Source: CAVYXK01 sp963708245 (GTDB taxonomy: Bacteria > Pseudomonadota > Alphaproteobacteria > Acetobacterales > Acetobacteraceae). From it: DNA of 64,000 nt. Below, in pieces: positions 24,316 to 32,670 of this stretch. The notes beneath the pieces are model-generated. The model saw only the letters and a program-made list of their open reading frames with translations. It did not search any database and was not told where the DNA came from. Both the position numbers and the translations under genes were made by a program. Within the stretch, counting starts at the first letter, position 1; each line of letters begins with the position of its first letter. The stretch spans positions 6,200,001-6,264,000 of the forward strand of contig OY970201.1 of assembly GCA_963708245.1 (NCBI GenBank). The letters are read 5' to 3'.

Positions 24316-25155
24316 ATGATTCTCGAATCTCCGCAGCGCTCCCTCCCCCCAGCCCCCTCCCGCAAGGCGAGGGAGAGCCATGCTCTGCGGCGCCGCGGCC
24401 TCGGGCAGGCTGCGGCGCTGGCCGCGGTGGCTTCCATGTTGCCACCACCGGCCCGCGCGAAGACCAGCCCCGCGCCCAATGTCATCGTGTATTGCGACCC
24501 GGCGCTGCGCGCCGCGATCGAGGATGCCGGTCGCCTGTTCACCGCGAGCAACGGAGCGCGAGTCAACGTGTTCTGCGCCGCGCCGACGCTGATGCTGGCG
24601 CAGATCGAGCGGGTGGTTCAGAACGACGTTCTGGTGACCCAGGCTGACTGGATGGACGAGGCGGTGCGCCGCGCGCTCATCAAGCCCTCCACACGGATGC
24701 CGCTCGGCGCCAATCGGCTCGTACTGGCAGTTTCCGGCCAAGCGACGGCGCTCCCGCTGACCGATCGGGTGGCAATTCGTAGGCTTATCGGGGCCGGCCC
24801 GGTCGCCATCCCGGATCCCACCACCGGCACAACAGTCGATAGCGCCGGGACGTTGGCCCGCCTCGGCTTCAGCGATCCCCTCCCTTTCAAGACCGTTGGC
24901 GCGATCGATACCGAGGGGGTCGCCTTCCTGATTCGTACCGGTGCCGCAAAACTCGGGCTGTTGTATCGCACCGAGGCGCAAGCGGGCTCCGGACTCGCCC
25001 CGGTCGCCTTGCTGCCCGATGAATCCCCGGTTCCTTACGCCGCCGCGATCACCGTGCTGACGCGCCGGCCCAATGCAGAGGCGTTCATGGACTTCCTGCA
25101 CACGCCTGACGCTACGTCGCGCCTGACCTCTGCGGGCCTGGAGGCGGTGGCGTGA
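24316..25155 (+). CDS. ModA-like periplasmic substrate-binding protein
   Basis: About 279 residues. After a variable N-terminus comes a twin-arginine-like signal (ALRRRGLGQAAALAAVASM, then LPPPARA). The mature part has the type II periplasmic binding fold: VIVYCDPALRAAIEDAG, TASNGARVNVFCAAP, VAIPDPTTGTTVDSAG. It resembles the molybdate/accessory binding proteins found beside molybdoenzymes. The first 25 codons pass through a REP-like palindrome (24340-24377), so the original start may have been further in, or the repeat has extended the leader. It overlaps the next gene by GTGA. No permease or ATPase follows, so it may act as a chaperone or sensor rather than in transport. Confidence 0.7.
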   Translation: MILESPQRSLPPAPSRKARESHALRRRGLGQAAALAAVASMLPPPARAKTSPAPNVIVYCDPALRAAIEDAGRLFTASNGARVNVFCAAPTLMLAQIERVVQNDVLVTQADWMDEAVRRALIKPSTRMPLGANRLVLAVSGQATALPLTDRVAIRRLIGAGPVAIPDPTTGTTVDSAGTLARLGFSDPLPFKTVGAIDTEGVAFLIRTGAAKLGLLYRTEAQAGSGLAPVALLPDESPVPYAAAITVLTRRPNAEAFMDFLHTPDATSRLTSAGLEAVA

Positions 25156-25826
25156 ACGCGCCCAAGATCGCCGGACGTGACGAGCTCCGCCATCCGCTGG
25201 TGCTACGCATTGCCCACTGGCTACTCGCGTTTTCGGTCGTGGTGCTGATCGGCAGCGGCTGGCGCATCTACAACGCGTCGCCGATCTTTCCGTTCCGCTT
25301 TCCGGTCTGGGCGACGTTGGGCGGCGATGTCGATATCGCGTTGGCTTGGCACAACGATCCCGGCGTGGCGACCGCGATCGCGTGGCATTTCGCGGCGATC
25401 TGGTTGTTCTTCGCAGCAGTGTTGTTGCTCATCGGCTACGGCGTCTTCTCCGGCCACTTCCGGCGAGACTGGCTGCCGGTGACACCACGCAGTTTCCTGG
25501 CTGACTTCATCGCCGCGGCCCGGTTTCGGCTCGCGCACAAGCTGGGGGAATACAACGCCGTCCAGAGAGTCTTCTACTGGGGCGTTCTGTTGTCGGTGAT
25601 CATAATGCTGCTGTCCGGCCTGGCGATCTGGAAACCCGTGCAGCTCGCCCCGCTGACCGCGCTGTTCGGCGGATTCCAGGGAGCGCGGCTGGTGCATTTC
25701 ATCTTCATGACGGTGCTTGCGCTGTTCCTGGTGGTGCACGTGATACTCGTCGTGCTGGTGCCGAAGACGTTTGTCGCGATGGTGATCGGCCATGCGTCGG
25801 AGCCCGCGCATGTGGGGGATAAGTGA
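25152..25826 (+). CDS. Cytochrome b561-type membrane protein
   Basis: A protein of 224 residues with a GTG start behind GGAGG, overlapping the previous stop. Four to five membrane helices carry His residues suited to haem b: RHPLVLRIAHWLLAF, AIAWHFAAIW, RLVHFIFM and VVHVILVV. It matches the cytochrome b/b561 subunits that pair with periplasmic molybdoenzymes and pass electrons between them and the quinone pool. The sulfite-oxidase-like gene begins inside its stop codon, consistent with one complex. Confidence 0.85.
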   Translation: MNAPKIAGRDELRHPLVLRIAHWLLAFSVVVLIGSGWRIYNASPIFPFRFPVWATLGGDVDIALAWHNDPGVATAIAWHFAAIWLFFAAVLLLIGYGVFSGHFRRDWLPVTPRSFLADFIAAARFRLAHKLGEYNAVQRVFYWGVLLSVIIMLLSGLAIWKPVQLAPLTALFGGFQGARLVHFIFMTVLALFLVVHVILVVLVPKTFVAMVIGHASEPAHVGDK

Positions 25827-26545
25827 TGAGCGGGATCGAGCGGCGTGGCGTGCTGCGCGGCGGCTTGCGCCTGCCGGTTTCGCTGGGTGCTTTGACCCTG
25901 CTTACCGGCTGCGACGTCAGCGACAACGATACGGTGCAAGGCGTGCTGGCCGCGATGTCGCGCTGGAACGACCGGGTGCAGGCGGCGCTGTTCAGCCCGA
26001 CGCGGCTCGCGCCCACTTTTCCCGAACGGCTCGCGGTGAAGGACTTCCGCTACAATGCCTGGTACGGGCCCGACAAGGCGCCACGTCTCGACGCGAAGGA
26101 TTATCGCCTGCAGCTCGCCGGCCTGATCGCGGACAAGCGGCCGTGGACAGTCGAACAGCTCTATGCCCTGCCGCAGCAGACGCAGATCACGCGTCATGTC
26201 TGCGTCGAGGGCTGGAGCATGATCGGCAAATGGACCGGCACGCCGCTGCGCGTGTTCCTCGAACGGATCGGTGCCGATACAACGGCAAAATATGTCGGGT
26301 TCGAATGCGCCGACGGGTATTATGAAGGCATGGACATGCCGAGTGCACTGCATCCGCAGACCATCATGGCGTTCCGGCTTGCGGACGAGATTCTGCCGGT
26401 CAAGTACGGCTACCCATTCAAGATCCGCATCCCGACCAAGCTTGGGTTCAAGAACCCGAAATTCGTGACTACAATCTACGTGACCAACCGGGAGCCCCGC
26501 GGCTTCTGGACCGATCGCGGCTACAATTGGTTCAGCGGCAACTGA
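25826..26545 (+). CDS. Sulfite-oxidase-fold molybdopterin oxidoreductase (YedY/MsrP-like)
   Basis: A protein of 239 residues. The N-terminus has RRGVLRGGLRLPVSLGALTLLTGC, a twin-arginine-like signal with a possible lipobox, so it is exported. The catalytic domain shows YRLQLAGLI, ITRHVCVEGWSMIGKWTG (Cys is the expected Mo ligand), GADTTAKYVGFECADGYYE and GYPFKIRIPTKLGFKNPKFV, all typical of the Mo-bis/mono-pterin sulfite oxidase fold. It is probably anchored to the periplasmic face and served by the cytochrome b subunit upstream. The substrate is unknown. Confidence 0.87.
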   Translation: MSGIERRGVLRGGLRLPVSLGALTLLTGCDVSDNDTVQGVLAAMSRWNDRVQAALFSPTRLAPTFPERLAVKDFRYNAWYGPDKAPRLDAKDYRLQLAGLIADKRPWTVEQLYALPQQTQITRHVCVEGWSMIGKWTGTPLRVFLERIGADTTAKYVGFECADGYYEGMDMPSALHPQTIMAFRLADEILPVKYGYPFKIRIPTKLGFKNPKFVTTIYVTNREPRGFWTDRGYNWFSGN

Positions 26546-26563
26546 AACGGGCGAGAGCAGGGC

Positions 26564-27451
26564 GTGGAGGGAACCGACCCGGGCGAGACTGTCGCCGTCG
26601 CGGTGATGGCGAAAGCGCCGGAGGCAGGCCGCTCGAAGACACGGCTTGTGCCGCCGCTCGATCGGGCCGAGGCCGCGGCACTCAGCGCGGCGTTCCTGCG
26701 CGACATGACTGAGAACATCGTGCTGGCCGCGCGAGATGTGCCGCTCGCATGCTTCGTCGCCTATGCCCCGGCAGGGGCGGAAAGTTCGTTCGACGGCGTA
26801 TTGGCGGATGGCACATCCCTGTTGCTGGCCGACGGCAGCCCGCCGATGCCGCCGGGCGTACAAGGGTTCGGCCGTTCGCTGCTGCACGCCGTGCAGTCGT
26901 TGCTGGCGGCCGGCTATGCTGGGGTCTGCCTACTCAATTCCGACAGTCCCACGCTGCCCACCAGTTTTCTTTGCGATGCTTCGACGGCGCTGCTCGCACC
27001 GGGCGAACGTATCGTGCTCGGCCCGGCCGAGGATGGCGGGTATTATCTGCTCGGGATGCAAGCGCCGCACGCGCATCTGTTCGAGGACATTGACTGGAGC
27101 ACCGATCGGGTCGCTATGCAGACCCGGGAAAGGGCGAGGGCACTTGGTCTGGAGTTGCTGGACCTGCCAGCGTGGTACGACGTGGATGATCGCGATGGGC
27201 TGGTGCGTTTGCTGACCGGGTTGAACGCACCGGCGGCGCGACCGCCGCAGCCCTACCAAGCCCCAGCAACGATGACATGCGTGAGAAAACTGGCGTTGCG
27301 AACCCAACTTCACCCCTCCCGCTCTTCGGGAGCGGTGGTCACGCGAAGCGTGGCGGGTGGGGGCCTCGCACCCCACACCCTCACCCGGTTCGCTTCGCGA
27401 ACCGACCTCTCCCGCAGCGCGGGAGAGGTGGACGGTGCCGAAGATGCTTGA
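26564..27451 (+). CDS. DUF2064/TIGR04282-type GT-A glycosyltransferase
   Basis: A protein of 295 residues with a GTG start behind GAGAGCAGGG. Residues about 8-230 are the CofC/GT-A-like domain: VAVMAKAPEAGRSKTRL at the nucleotide site, CLLNSDSPTLPTS with the DxD-like motif, and GPAEDGGYYLLG. The domain should end near residue 230. The remaining 60 residues come from reading through a compound palindromic repeat (27307-27430) and probably have no function. It lies 18 bases after the molybdoenzyme gene. The substrate is unknown; related proteins are found with secondary sugar pathways. Confidence 0.8.
   Translation: MEGTDPGETVAVAVMAKAPEAGRSKTRLVPPLDRAEAAALSAAFLRDMTENIVLAARDVPLACFVAYAPAGAESSFDGVLADGTSLLLADGSPPMPPGVQGFGRSLLHAVQSLLAAGYAGVCLLNSDSPTLPTSFLCDASTALLAPGERIVLGPAEDGGYYLLGMQAPHAHLFEDIDWSTDRVAMQTRERARALGLELLDLPAWYDVDDRDGLVRLLTGLNAPAARPPQPYQAPATMTCVRKLALRTQLHPSRSSGAVVTRSVAGGGLAPHTLTRFASRTDLSRSAGEVDGAEDA
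27307..27430. repeat. Compound REP-like palindromes at a gene end
   Basis: CGGTTCG/CGAACCG (27386-27404) and ACCTCTCCCGC/GCGGGAGAGGT (27405-27429) are perfect stems, preceded by CTCCCGCTCTTCGGGAG. The CCTCTCCCGC(A)GGGAGAGG unit recurs at 41084-41120, with looser relatives at 24340 and 62476. The repeat supplies the tail of one gene and the ribosome-site region of the next. Confidence 0.7.
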
Positions 27452-28853
27452 CGTCGGCAGCTACCAGCAGAGCAGAACAGAGGCCGTTGGCATGTGGCTG
27501 CTCGCCGGGCTCGGCGCGCTGCTGATTGCGCTGATACTGGCGGGGTTATCGCTGCATCGGCCAGGTGCGATCACTCTGCCATCAGGCCACGCCGCTCACA
27601 TCTTCGTGGCGATCTCGGCGGTGGCCGCCGGCGTGTATTTCGCTGCCGTCGCGACGGTACTGCGCCGGCCAATGCCGCGCAGTACGGTGTGGTTGGTGCT
27701 AGGCGTCGCGTTGGCGATGCGGGCGTTGGTGCTGCCGGCGCCTCCGTTCCTCTCCAGCGACATGTATCGCTATGTCTGGGACGGCAAGGTGCAAAACGCG
27801 GGCATTAGCCCGTACCGTTACATCCCAAACGATCCGGCCCTGGCGAATTTGCGCGACGCCGCGGCCTATCCGCATATCGGCCGTGTCGGGTATGCGCGGA
27901 CCATTTATCCGCCGGCAGCGCAGCTCGTGTTTCGCGCGGTGGCCGCGATCAGCCCGACCGTGTTGGCGATGAAATCCGCAATGCTGGGGTTCGAGCTGCT
28001 GGGGATCGGCGCGATTATCGCGGTCCTCGGGCGCGTGGGCCTGCCGCGCGAGAGGGTGCTGATCTATGCGTGGAGTCCGCTGACAGTCTGGTCCTTCGCC
28101 GGCAACGGGCACGCCGATGCGATCGCGATCGGGCTGATCGGACTGGCGCTGCTTGCCCGCTCAGCCCGACGCGACGGACTGACCGGCGCGCTGCTGGGGG
28201 CGGCAACGCTGGTGAAGTTCCTGCCCGGTGCGGTCGCACCGGCGTTCTGGCCGCGTTGGGACTGGCGGCTACCGGTTGCGGCAGCGGTCGTGATCGTTGC
28301 GCTGTACGCCTGCTACATTGATGTGGGCTGGCATGTTCTGGGCTTCCTGCCGGGCTACGCGCGCGAAGAGGGCCTCGACAATGGCCACGGATATTGGCTG
28401 CTGGCGGGACTGGACGACGTCGTCCATCTCCCGGCGTTTGCGGCTCGGCTCTACGCGGTGCTCGCCGCCTGCGCGCTGGTTAGTCTCGCCGCCTGGATCG
28501 CGTTCCGTCCCCGGCCCGAGCCCAATGGGTCGCGCGCCGACATGCTCCGGGTCGGCGGGGATGCTGCGCTGCTGGCCGCCGCGACCATGCTGGCGCTTAG
28601 CCCCCACTATTCATGGTACTATGCCTGGCTGGCGCTGCCCTGCTGCCTTTGCCCGTGGCGCAGCGTGATCTATCTTTCGGCGGCGGCTCTCCTGCTCGAC
28701 ATCAATCCGCTCAACGAGCATTTCCTCTGGCCTTGCCTGCTGTTCGTACCAGCGATTGCGCTCGGCTTTCGCGATTTCCGTCCCGGCGGCTCGGCTCGCA
28801 CCACCGCGCCTGTGTCTCTACGGTCCCCCGACGCGGTTGGAAGGAGCCCCTGA
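27444..28853 (+). CDS. GT-C-fold integral membrane glycosyltransferase (mannosyltransferase-like)
   Basis: A protein of 469 residues from MLDVGSYQQ; longer in-frame starts lie in the palindromic repeat. About 11-12 membrane helices are seen. The first large loop has FLSSDMYRYVWDGKVQ, then GISPYRYIP and ARTIYPPAAQLVF, the pattern of MptB/DUF2029-type GT-C enzymes; the Asp in SSDMYRYVWDG is the likely catalytic or metal-contact residue. Such enzymes take sugars from polyprenyl-phosphate donors on the outer face. Its stop overlaps the radical SAM start (TGATG), so the two are coupled. The acceptor is unknown. Confidence 0.8.
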   Translation: MLDVGSYQQSRTEAVGMWLLAGLGALLIALILAGLSLHRPGAITLPSGHAAHIFVAISAVAAGVYFAAVATVLRRPMPRSTVWLVLGVALAMRALVLPAPPFLSSDMYRYVWDGKVQNAGISPYRYIPNDPALANLRDAAAYPHIGRVGYARTIYPPAAQLVFRAVAAISPTVLAMKSAMLGFELLGIGAIIAVLGRVGLPRERVLIYAWSPLTVWSFAGNGHADAIAIGLIGLALLARSARRDGLTGALLGAATLVKFLPGAVAPAFWPRWDWRLPVAAAVVIVALYACYIDVGWHVLGFLPGYAREEGLDNGHGYWLLAGLDDVVHLPAFAARLYAVLAACALVSLAAWIAFRPRPEPNGSRADMLRVGGDAALLAAATMLALSPHYSWYYAWLALPCCLCPWRSVIYLSAAALLLDINPLNEHFLWPCLLFVPAIALGFRDFRPGGSARTTAPVSLRSPDAVGRSP

Positions 28854-29905
28854 TGTCGGCCTCGATCGTGAAAGATCCGCGGCGCTATTTCGAATCCGTG
28901 CCGGACTCCCGCTCGGAACATGCCGAAGCGCCTCCAGTCTGCGTCTATCTGGAGGTGACCAATCGCTGCAACCTGCTGTGCGAAACCTGTCCGCGCACCT
29001 TCGAGACGCTAGAACCGCCGGCGGACATGAGCTGGGAACTGTTCTGCCGTATTGTCGATCAGGTGCCTAACCTGGCGCGCGCCGTGCTGCACGGCGTCGG
29101 CGAGCCGATGATGGTGCGCGAGCTGCCGCGCATGGTTCGCTACCTAAAAGACCGGGGTGTCTATGTGCTGTTCAACACCAATGGCACGTTGATGCCGCCG
29201 AAGAAGACCGGCTGGCTGGTCGAGTCCGGGCTGGATGAGCTGCGTGTCTCCTTGGACGCGGCTAATGCGGCGACCTATCGGCAGGTGCGCGGTAAGGATT
29301 TCTTCGCCCGCATCGTGCGCGATGTCGGCAGGTTCACCGAATTCCAGCGGGAGCACGGGCACGCGCGACCGAAGGTTTCATTATGGCTGACGGGGCTCAA
29401 GGAGACGGTGGGACAGCTTCCCGACTTTGTGCGCCTGGCGGCATCGATCGGCGTGTGGGAGGTGCACCTTCAGCGGCTGGTGTTCGACGAGCAGAGCTAC
29501 GGCATGGCGCGGCCGGACTCGTCTCTGTTTGAGCGCATGCAAGCCGAGGAACAGGCGGCGATCGATGCGGCAGTGGCGTTGGGCGCCGGGCTCGGCGTGA
29601 CGCTGGACGCGTCTGGCGCCACCGAGCCGGGGCTGAGCCTCAAGCGAACACGACAGGATCAGCCCTGGTCCCTCTGCCGGCGGCCATGGTCGCTGATGTA
29701 TTTCACCGCGCATGGTCGCGCGCTGCCCTGCTGCATCGCGCCGTTCTCGGCGCGCGGCTACGACAACTATACGCTGGGCGACGCGACGCAGGAGAGCCTG
29801 CGAGAGATTTGGAACGGACCTGCCTATCGTCAGTTCCGCTCCACCCTATTGAGCGACATGCCGCCGAAGCCCTGCCAGGGCTGTGGGCTGCGATGGAGCC
29901 TTTAG
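28853..29905 (+). CDS. Radical SAM/SPASM domain protein
   Basis: A protein of 350 residues with the ATG behind AAGGAG. The CX3CX2C cluster motif is in EVTNRCNLLCETCPR, and GVGEPMM and LDELRVSLDAANAATY are core-barrel motifs. The C-terminal SPASM/Twitch region has CRRPWSLMYFTAHGRALPCC, the LGDATQESLREIWNG segment and a final CQGCG. SPASM proteins bind extra Fe-S clusters and modify peptides, sugars or lipids. It ends the operon that starts with the binding protein, molybdoenzyme and two glycosyltransferases, so a role in an exported glycolipid or sugar cofactor is as likely as peptide maturation. No precursor peptide is adjacent. Confidence 0.88.
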   Translation: MSASIVKDPRRYFESVPDSRSEHAEAPPVCVYLEVTNRCNLLCETCPRTFETLEPPADMSWELFCRIVDQVPNLARAVLHGVGEPMMVRELPRMVRYLKDRGVYVLFNTNGTLMPPKKTGWLVESGLDELRVSLDAANAATYRQVRGKDFFARIVRDVGRFTEFQREHGHARPKVSLWLTGLKETVGQLPDFVRLAASIGVWEVHLQRLVFDEQSYGMARPDSSLFERMQAEEQAAIDAAVALGAGLGVTLDASGATEPGLSLKRTRQDQPWSLCRRPWSLMYFTAHGRALPCCIAPFSARGYDNYTLGDATQESLREIWNGPAYRQFRSTLLSDMPPKPCQGCGLRWSL

Positions 29906-29970
29906 CAATTCTGCTATGATAAAAAAGTTCGACTTTTCGCATTTCAGGCGGCGAGGCATGTCGCGTGCCG

Positions 29971-29992
29971 GTAGTGGGCCAGTTTGAATTTC
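29971..29992 (+). repeat. 22-bp repeat, copy B
   Basis: GTAGTGGGCCAGTTTGAATTTC, 148 bases upstream of the truncated recombinase. It is in direct orientation with copy A and inverted relative to copy C, so B and C face each other across 4.5 kb. Confidence 0.5.
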
Positions 29993-30139
29993 CGCTCACG
30001 ACCCGAGAACGAGCCCGCTTGCGCGGGAGGGCGCCGCGCGTAGTGCCGGGGCCGGAATGACGACCGGAAAGGGAGTGTGATGGCAGCGGCGTGAGCCGAC
30101 GATCGGGGTGTTGTCAACCTCAAGATGAGGAGCACCCCG

Positions 30140-30508
30140 ATGAGCGAGAAGCCCATCAGCCCGCTGCGTCAGCGTATGATCGAGGACATGGCGGTGCGCA
30201 ACTTCATCGAGAAGACGCGCAACGACTATATTCGTCAGGTCTGGGCGTTCACTGCATTCCTTCGCCGCTCGCCGGATACCACGACGCCCGAGGATCTGCG
30301 CCGCTTCCAACTGCATCAGACGCAAACCGGCGTACGCCCGCCGAGCATCAATGCCGCCGTGGCAGCCCTTCGTTTCTCCTTCACCATAACGCTCGACCGG
30401 CCCGACATGGCACCGCCTGAGTCGAACCCGTTCCAGTCATTGCGAACGCTGGCGCGGACGGCGGTGGACCTGTCGACCAGCTGCACACCCCAAACCCCGG
30501 TGCGCTAG
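30140..30508 (+). pseudogene. Tyrosine recombinase, N-terminal fragment
   Basis: It starts MSEKPISPLRQRMIEDMAVR. The SAM-like core-binding domain (FIEKTRNDYIRQVWAFTAFL, RPPSINAAVAALRFSF) is of the phage-integrase type often carried with IS91-like elements. Similarity stops near 30413 and the frame ends at 30508, before the catalytic domain with its R-H-R-Y residues, so it cannot recombine DNA. Confidence 0.75.
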
Positions 30509-30593
30509 CGTAGGCGACCGCCGTTCACAGTCAAAGGAGCCGCGGCCGTAACGTCCGCGGCGCCCTTGAGCTGGCAGCGCGGCTTGCCCGCAA

Positions 30594-30926
30594 TCAGGCG
30601 TGTGGAGGCTTGTATTCGGTCTTGGTCTGGTTGGCCTGCTTCATCGCCGCCTCGGCTTCCTGAGCCGTCAGCAGCGTTGTAGTCTCGAAACGGGAAAACC
30701 CGCCTGTGGCCGTAGCCGACATCGAGCAGGCGACGGCTGATTTGTTGTCCGGAAATTCACAGATCGCAAGACCGTCGAACTCGCCTAAGGCGAGGTAGTA
30801 GCTATTTAGTTTGCCGCCGAAGCCTTCGACGAGTGCCTTCGCTGCGCCGGTGCGATCGTGTGGCTTGCCGACAAGAGCCTTGGCCGATGTGCTGGTAAAT
30901 TGCCACCGAATCATGAAGTGAGGCAT
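30594..30926 (-). CDS. GYD-domain protein
   Basis: A protein of 110 residues. The fold of small stress-responsive alpha/beta barrel-like proteins is suggested by FMIRWQFTSTSAKALVGKPHDR, VEGFGGKLNSYYLALGEFDG and AICEFPDNKSAVACS, all seen in GYD (PF08734) proteins. There is no signal peptide. Upstream on its strand GGAGGATGC lies 2-10 bases before the ATG, a good ribosome site. The biochemical role of this family is not established. Confidence 0.82.
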   Translation of the reverse strand: MPHFMIRWQFTSTSAKALVGKPHDRTGAAKALVEGFGGKLNSYYLALGEFDGLAICEFPDNKSAVACSMSATATGGFSRFETTTLLTAQEAEAAMKQANQTKTEYKPPHA

Positions 30927-31281
30927 CGCATCCTCCTGGTTTCCGAGTTTAGGCGAGATTGCTCACTAGCAACGTGCTCTTTGCGCGCAGGTCAGAGCGC
31001 AGGCCCGGTTCGCGTGCGGGTGGTTAGCGCGAAGAGGCACTCTCATCCAATTCCGCTACCCGTTCCCTGTCTCTTTGCGTGACCAAGAACCGGCGGCACG
31101 ATTTAGTGAAAGGACGCCGGCCAGGATGGTGTTGAGGGTAATGCCCGACCGGCGCGAGTTCATGGGAAAATGAACAGTTGGCACATGGGGTCGCGCTCGG
31201 ACAGCGTCAACATCCGATAGGAAATAAGCGAATGAAAACTGAGACACGAATCAGCCGCGCTGATCGGCCATCGAACCGGTA
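30927..31281. other. Intergenic, no recognised gene
   Basis: A 63-codon minus-strand frame at 31056-31247 lacks a ribosome site and family motif. Nothing else of note. Confidence 0.4.
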
Positions 31282-31458
31282 CTACAAAAGGCTGACGAAG
31301 GTCTCCAGGATGTCCTGCAAGACCCGGTCCTGCACGTTCCCGGTAACCATGCGCAACTGCTCAAGTAGCGCCGTGCGTTCCAGTTCAGCATTCGAGTGAA
31401 TGCCGTGCGGGTCTTGCTGGCGCAGGCGCTTCACGATCAGCCGGTCAGGGTAGAGCAT
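31282..31458 (-). CDS. Small helical protein (58 residues) after the DUF2493 gene
   Basis: The frame reads MLYPDRLIVKRLRQQDP, then NAELERTALLEQLRMVTG and VQDRVLQDILETFVSLL before TAG. Regular heptad-like Leu spacing and charged helix faces suggest a real helical protein. Its start overlaps the 3' end of the DUF2493 gene by 22 bases on the same strand, as in coupled small operons. The family is not recognised. Confidence 0.5.
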   Translation of the reverse strand: MLYPDRLIVKRLRQQDPHGIHSNAELERTALLEQLRMVTGNVQDRVLQDILETFVSLL

Positions 31459-31837
31459 GCGCTCACTCTTTCCTTCTTGCTTTCGTCACCCTCGATCACT
31501 CGGACCCCAGCATTCTGCGCTCGCTCGACCATGTTGGCCGTGCCACGATCGCCGGGAAACGCCACCACGAGATCCGGTTTGTGGTTCTCAGCATGCGGCC
31601 GTTCCGGATATTCCCGGCCGCGGGCCACGGACCATCAATGGCGTGCATGAACGGGAGCTCCCGCACCGGGATGCCGTTCGTCTTGGCCCACCTACCTGCC
31701 ATCTCGTCCGCACCACCGAGATGGCAGGCCCCGTGGATTATTTCGCTGATGGGCGGGTCGTTGTGGATCGACGAGAGCGTGGCGGACAGTGCGCGCCAAT
31801 CATTGTAGAACCGGCCACCGCAGACGAGGACTTTCAT
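31437..31837 (-). pseudogene. DUF2493 (SLOG-type) protein with a frameshift
   Basis: It starts MKVLVCGGRFYNDW; the nucleotide-binding loop GACHLGGADEMAGRWA and PAAGNIRNGRML are typical of the YspA/DUF2493 family, a Rossmann-like SLOG group. After RNGRML (about 31590) the original frame fails. The continuation ENHKPDLVVAFPGDRGTANM, VERAQNAGVRVIEGD lies in another frame and stops at 31437. One indel accounts for this. It occurs often on phages and plasmids, which fits the accessory surroundings. Confidence 0.75.
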
Positions 31838-31952
31838 TTCAGCAGGCCCGCTGGTACGACCGCTATTCAGCCCGGCGGGGTGAGGCGCTTTGGAAGAGCC
31901 GGTTCTGACCCATCTCGGACTCTCGCCGTCGCCGCCTTTCCACGTTATTCTT

Positions 31953-32441
31953 ATGCTACAACGTCCAGGAGGCCAAACGGTGAGCGAACTCTTGTCACTT
32001 CTGCCGGCGATCGCTGAGGATGCTGACGCCATCCGTTCTCTCACACGGGAAGCATATTCCAAATGGGTGCCAGTTATCGGACGTGAGCCCAAGCCGATGA
32101 CAGCCGACTATGTGGAGGCCGTGAAGAATCATCGCATCGACCTACTGTATCTAGATGGCAAGCTAGTGGCTCTCATCGAGATGATTCTGGAGGCCGACCA
32201 TCTTCTCATCGAGAATGTAGCGGTATCTCCGGGTTTTCAGGGTAATGGCTTGGTCCGAAAGCTAATGGCTCATGCCGAGCAGGTAGCCGCGTCTCTGGGG
32301 CACTCTGAAACCAAGCTCTACACCAACAAGCTCTTTGCAAAGAATGTACAGTTCTACCAGAAGCTGGGCTATGGAGTTGATCGGGAGGAGGATTTCAAGG
32401 GTGGGTTTGTCGCCCACATGAGCAAGGCAGTTCAAGCATGA
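31953..32441 (+). CDS. GNAT-family N-acetyltransferase
   Basis: A protein of about 162 residues from the ATG at 31953 (a GTG at 31980 is an alternative). The GNAT core is visible: LLIENVAVSPGFQGNGLVRKLMAHAEQ holds the acetyl-CoA loop (QGNGLV), followed by ETKLYTNKLFAKNVQFYQKLGY. No partner gene shows the substrate. The ORF can be extended upstream to 31890, but that part is antisense to the DUF2493 leader and lacks coding character. Confidence 0.82.
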   Translation: MLQRPGGQTVSELLSLLPAIAEDADAIRSLTREAYSKWVPVIGREPKPMTADYVEAVKNHRIDLLYLDGKLVALIEMILEADHLLIENVAVSPGFQGNGLVRKLMAHAEQVAASLGHSETKLYTNKLFAKNVQFYQKLGYGVDREEDFKGGFVAHMSKAVQA

Positions 32442-32670
32442 GGCCAAGGCTCTAGGTGCGCTCACCACCCCGAGCGGCGGTGGCCGCGTTGCCCACCCGA
32501 GCCGCCGGATTCGACCCACAGCGGATCTACGCGACGCCACTCCTCGCAGCGAAGTAAGCGGCCGAGGATCGCGGGAGCGATCGCAACTCACCGGCGAGGG
32601 GCAGCCAGTAACGCGGCCGTAATCAGCGGTGCGTTGCTCGGGCTCTATCGGACGAGCGCCAAGGGCGCAA

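Noticed and set aside
24187..25101. 304-codon minus-strand frame opposite the ModA-like gene
   Set aside because: The plus-strand frame has a signal peptide and a recognisable fold; the minus frame is a GC-driven shadow.
28853..29905. Radical SAM enzyme as maturase of the Gly-rich repeat protein
   Set aside because: The idea is attractive because Gly-rich repeat precursors with SPASM maturases exist, but the genes are 17 kb apart in different units and the repeat lacks the known modification motifs. There is no support in this sequence.
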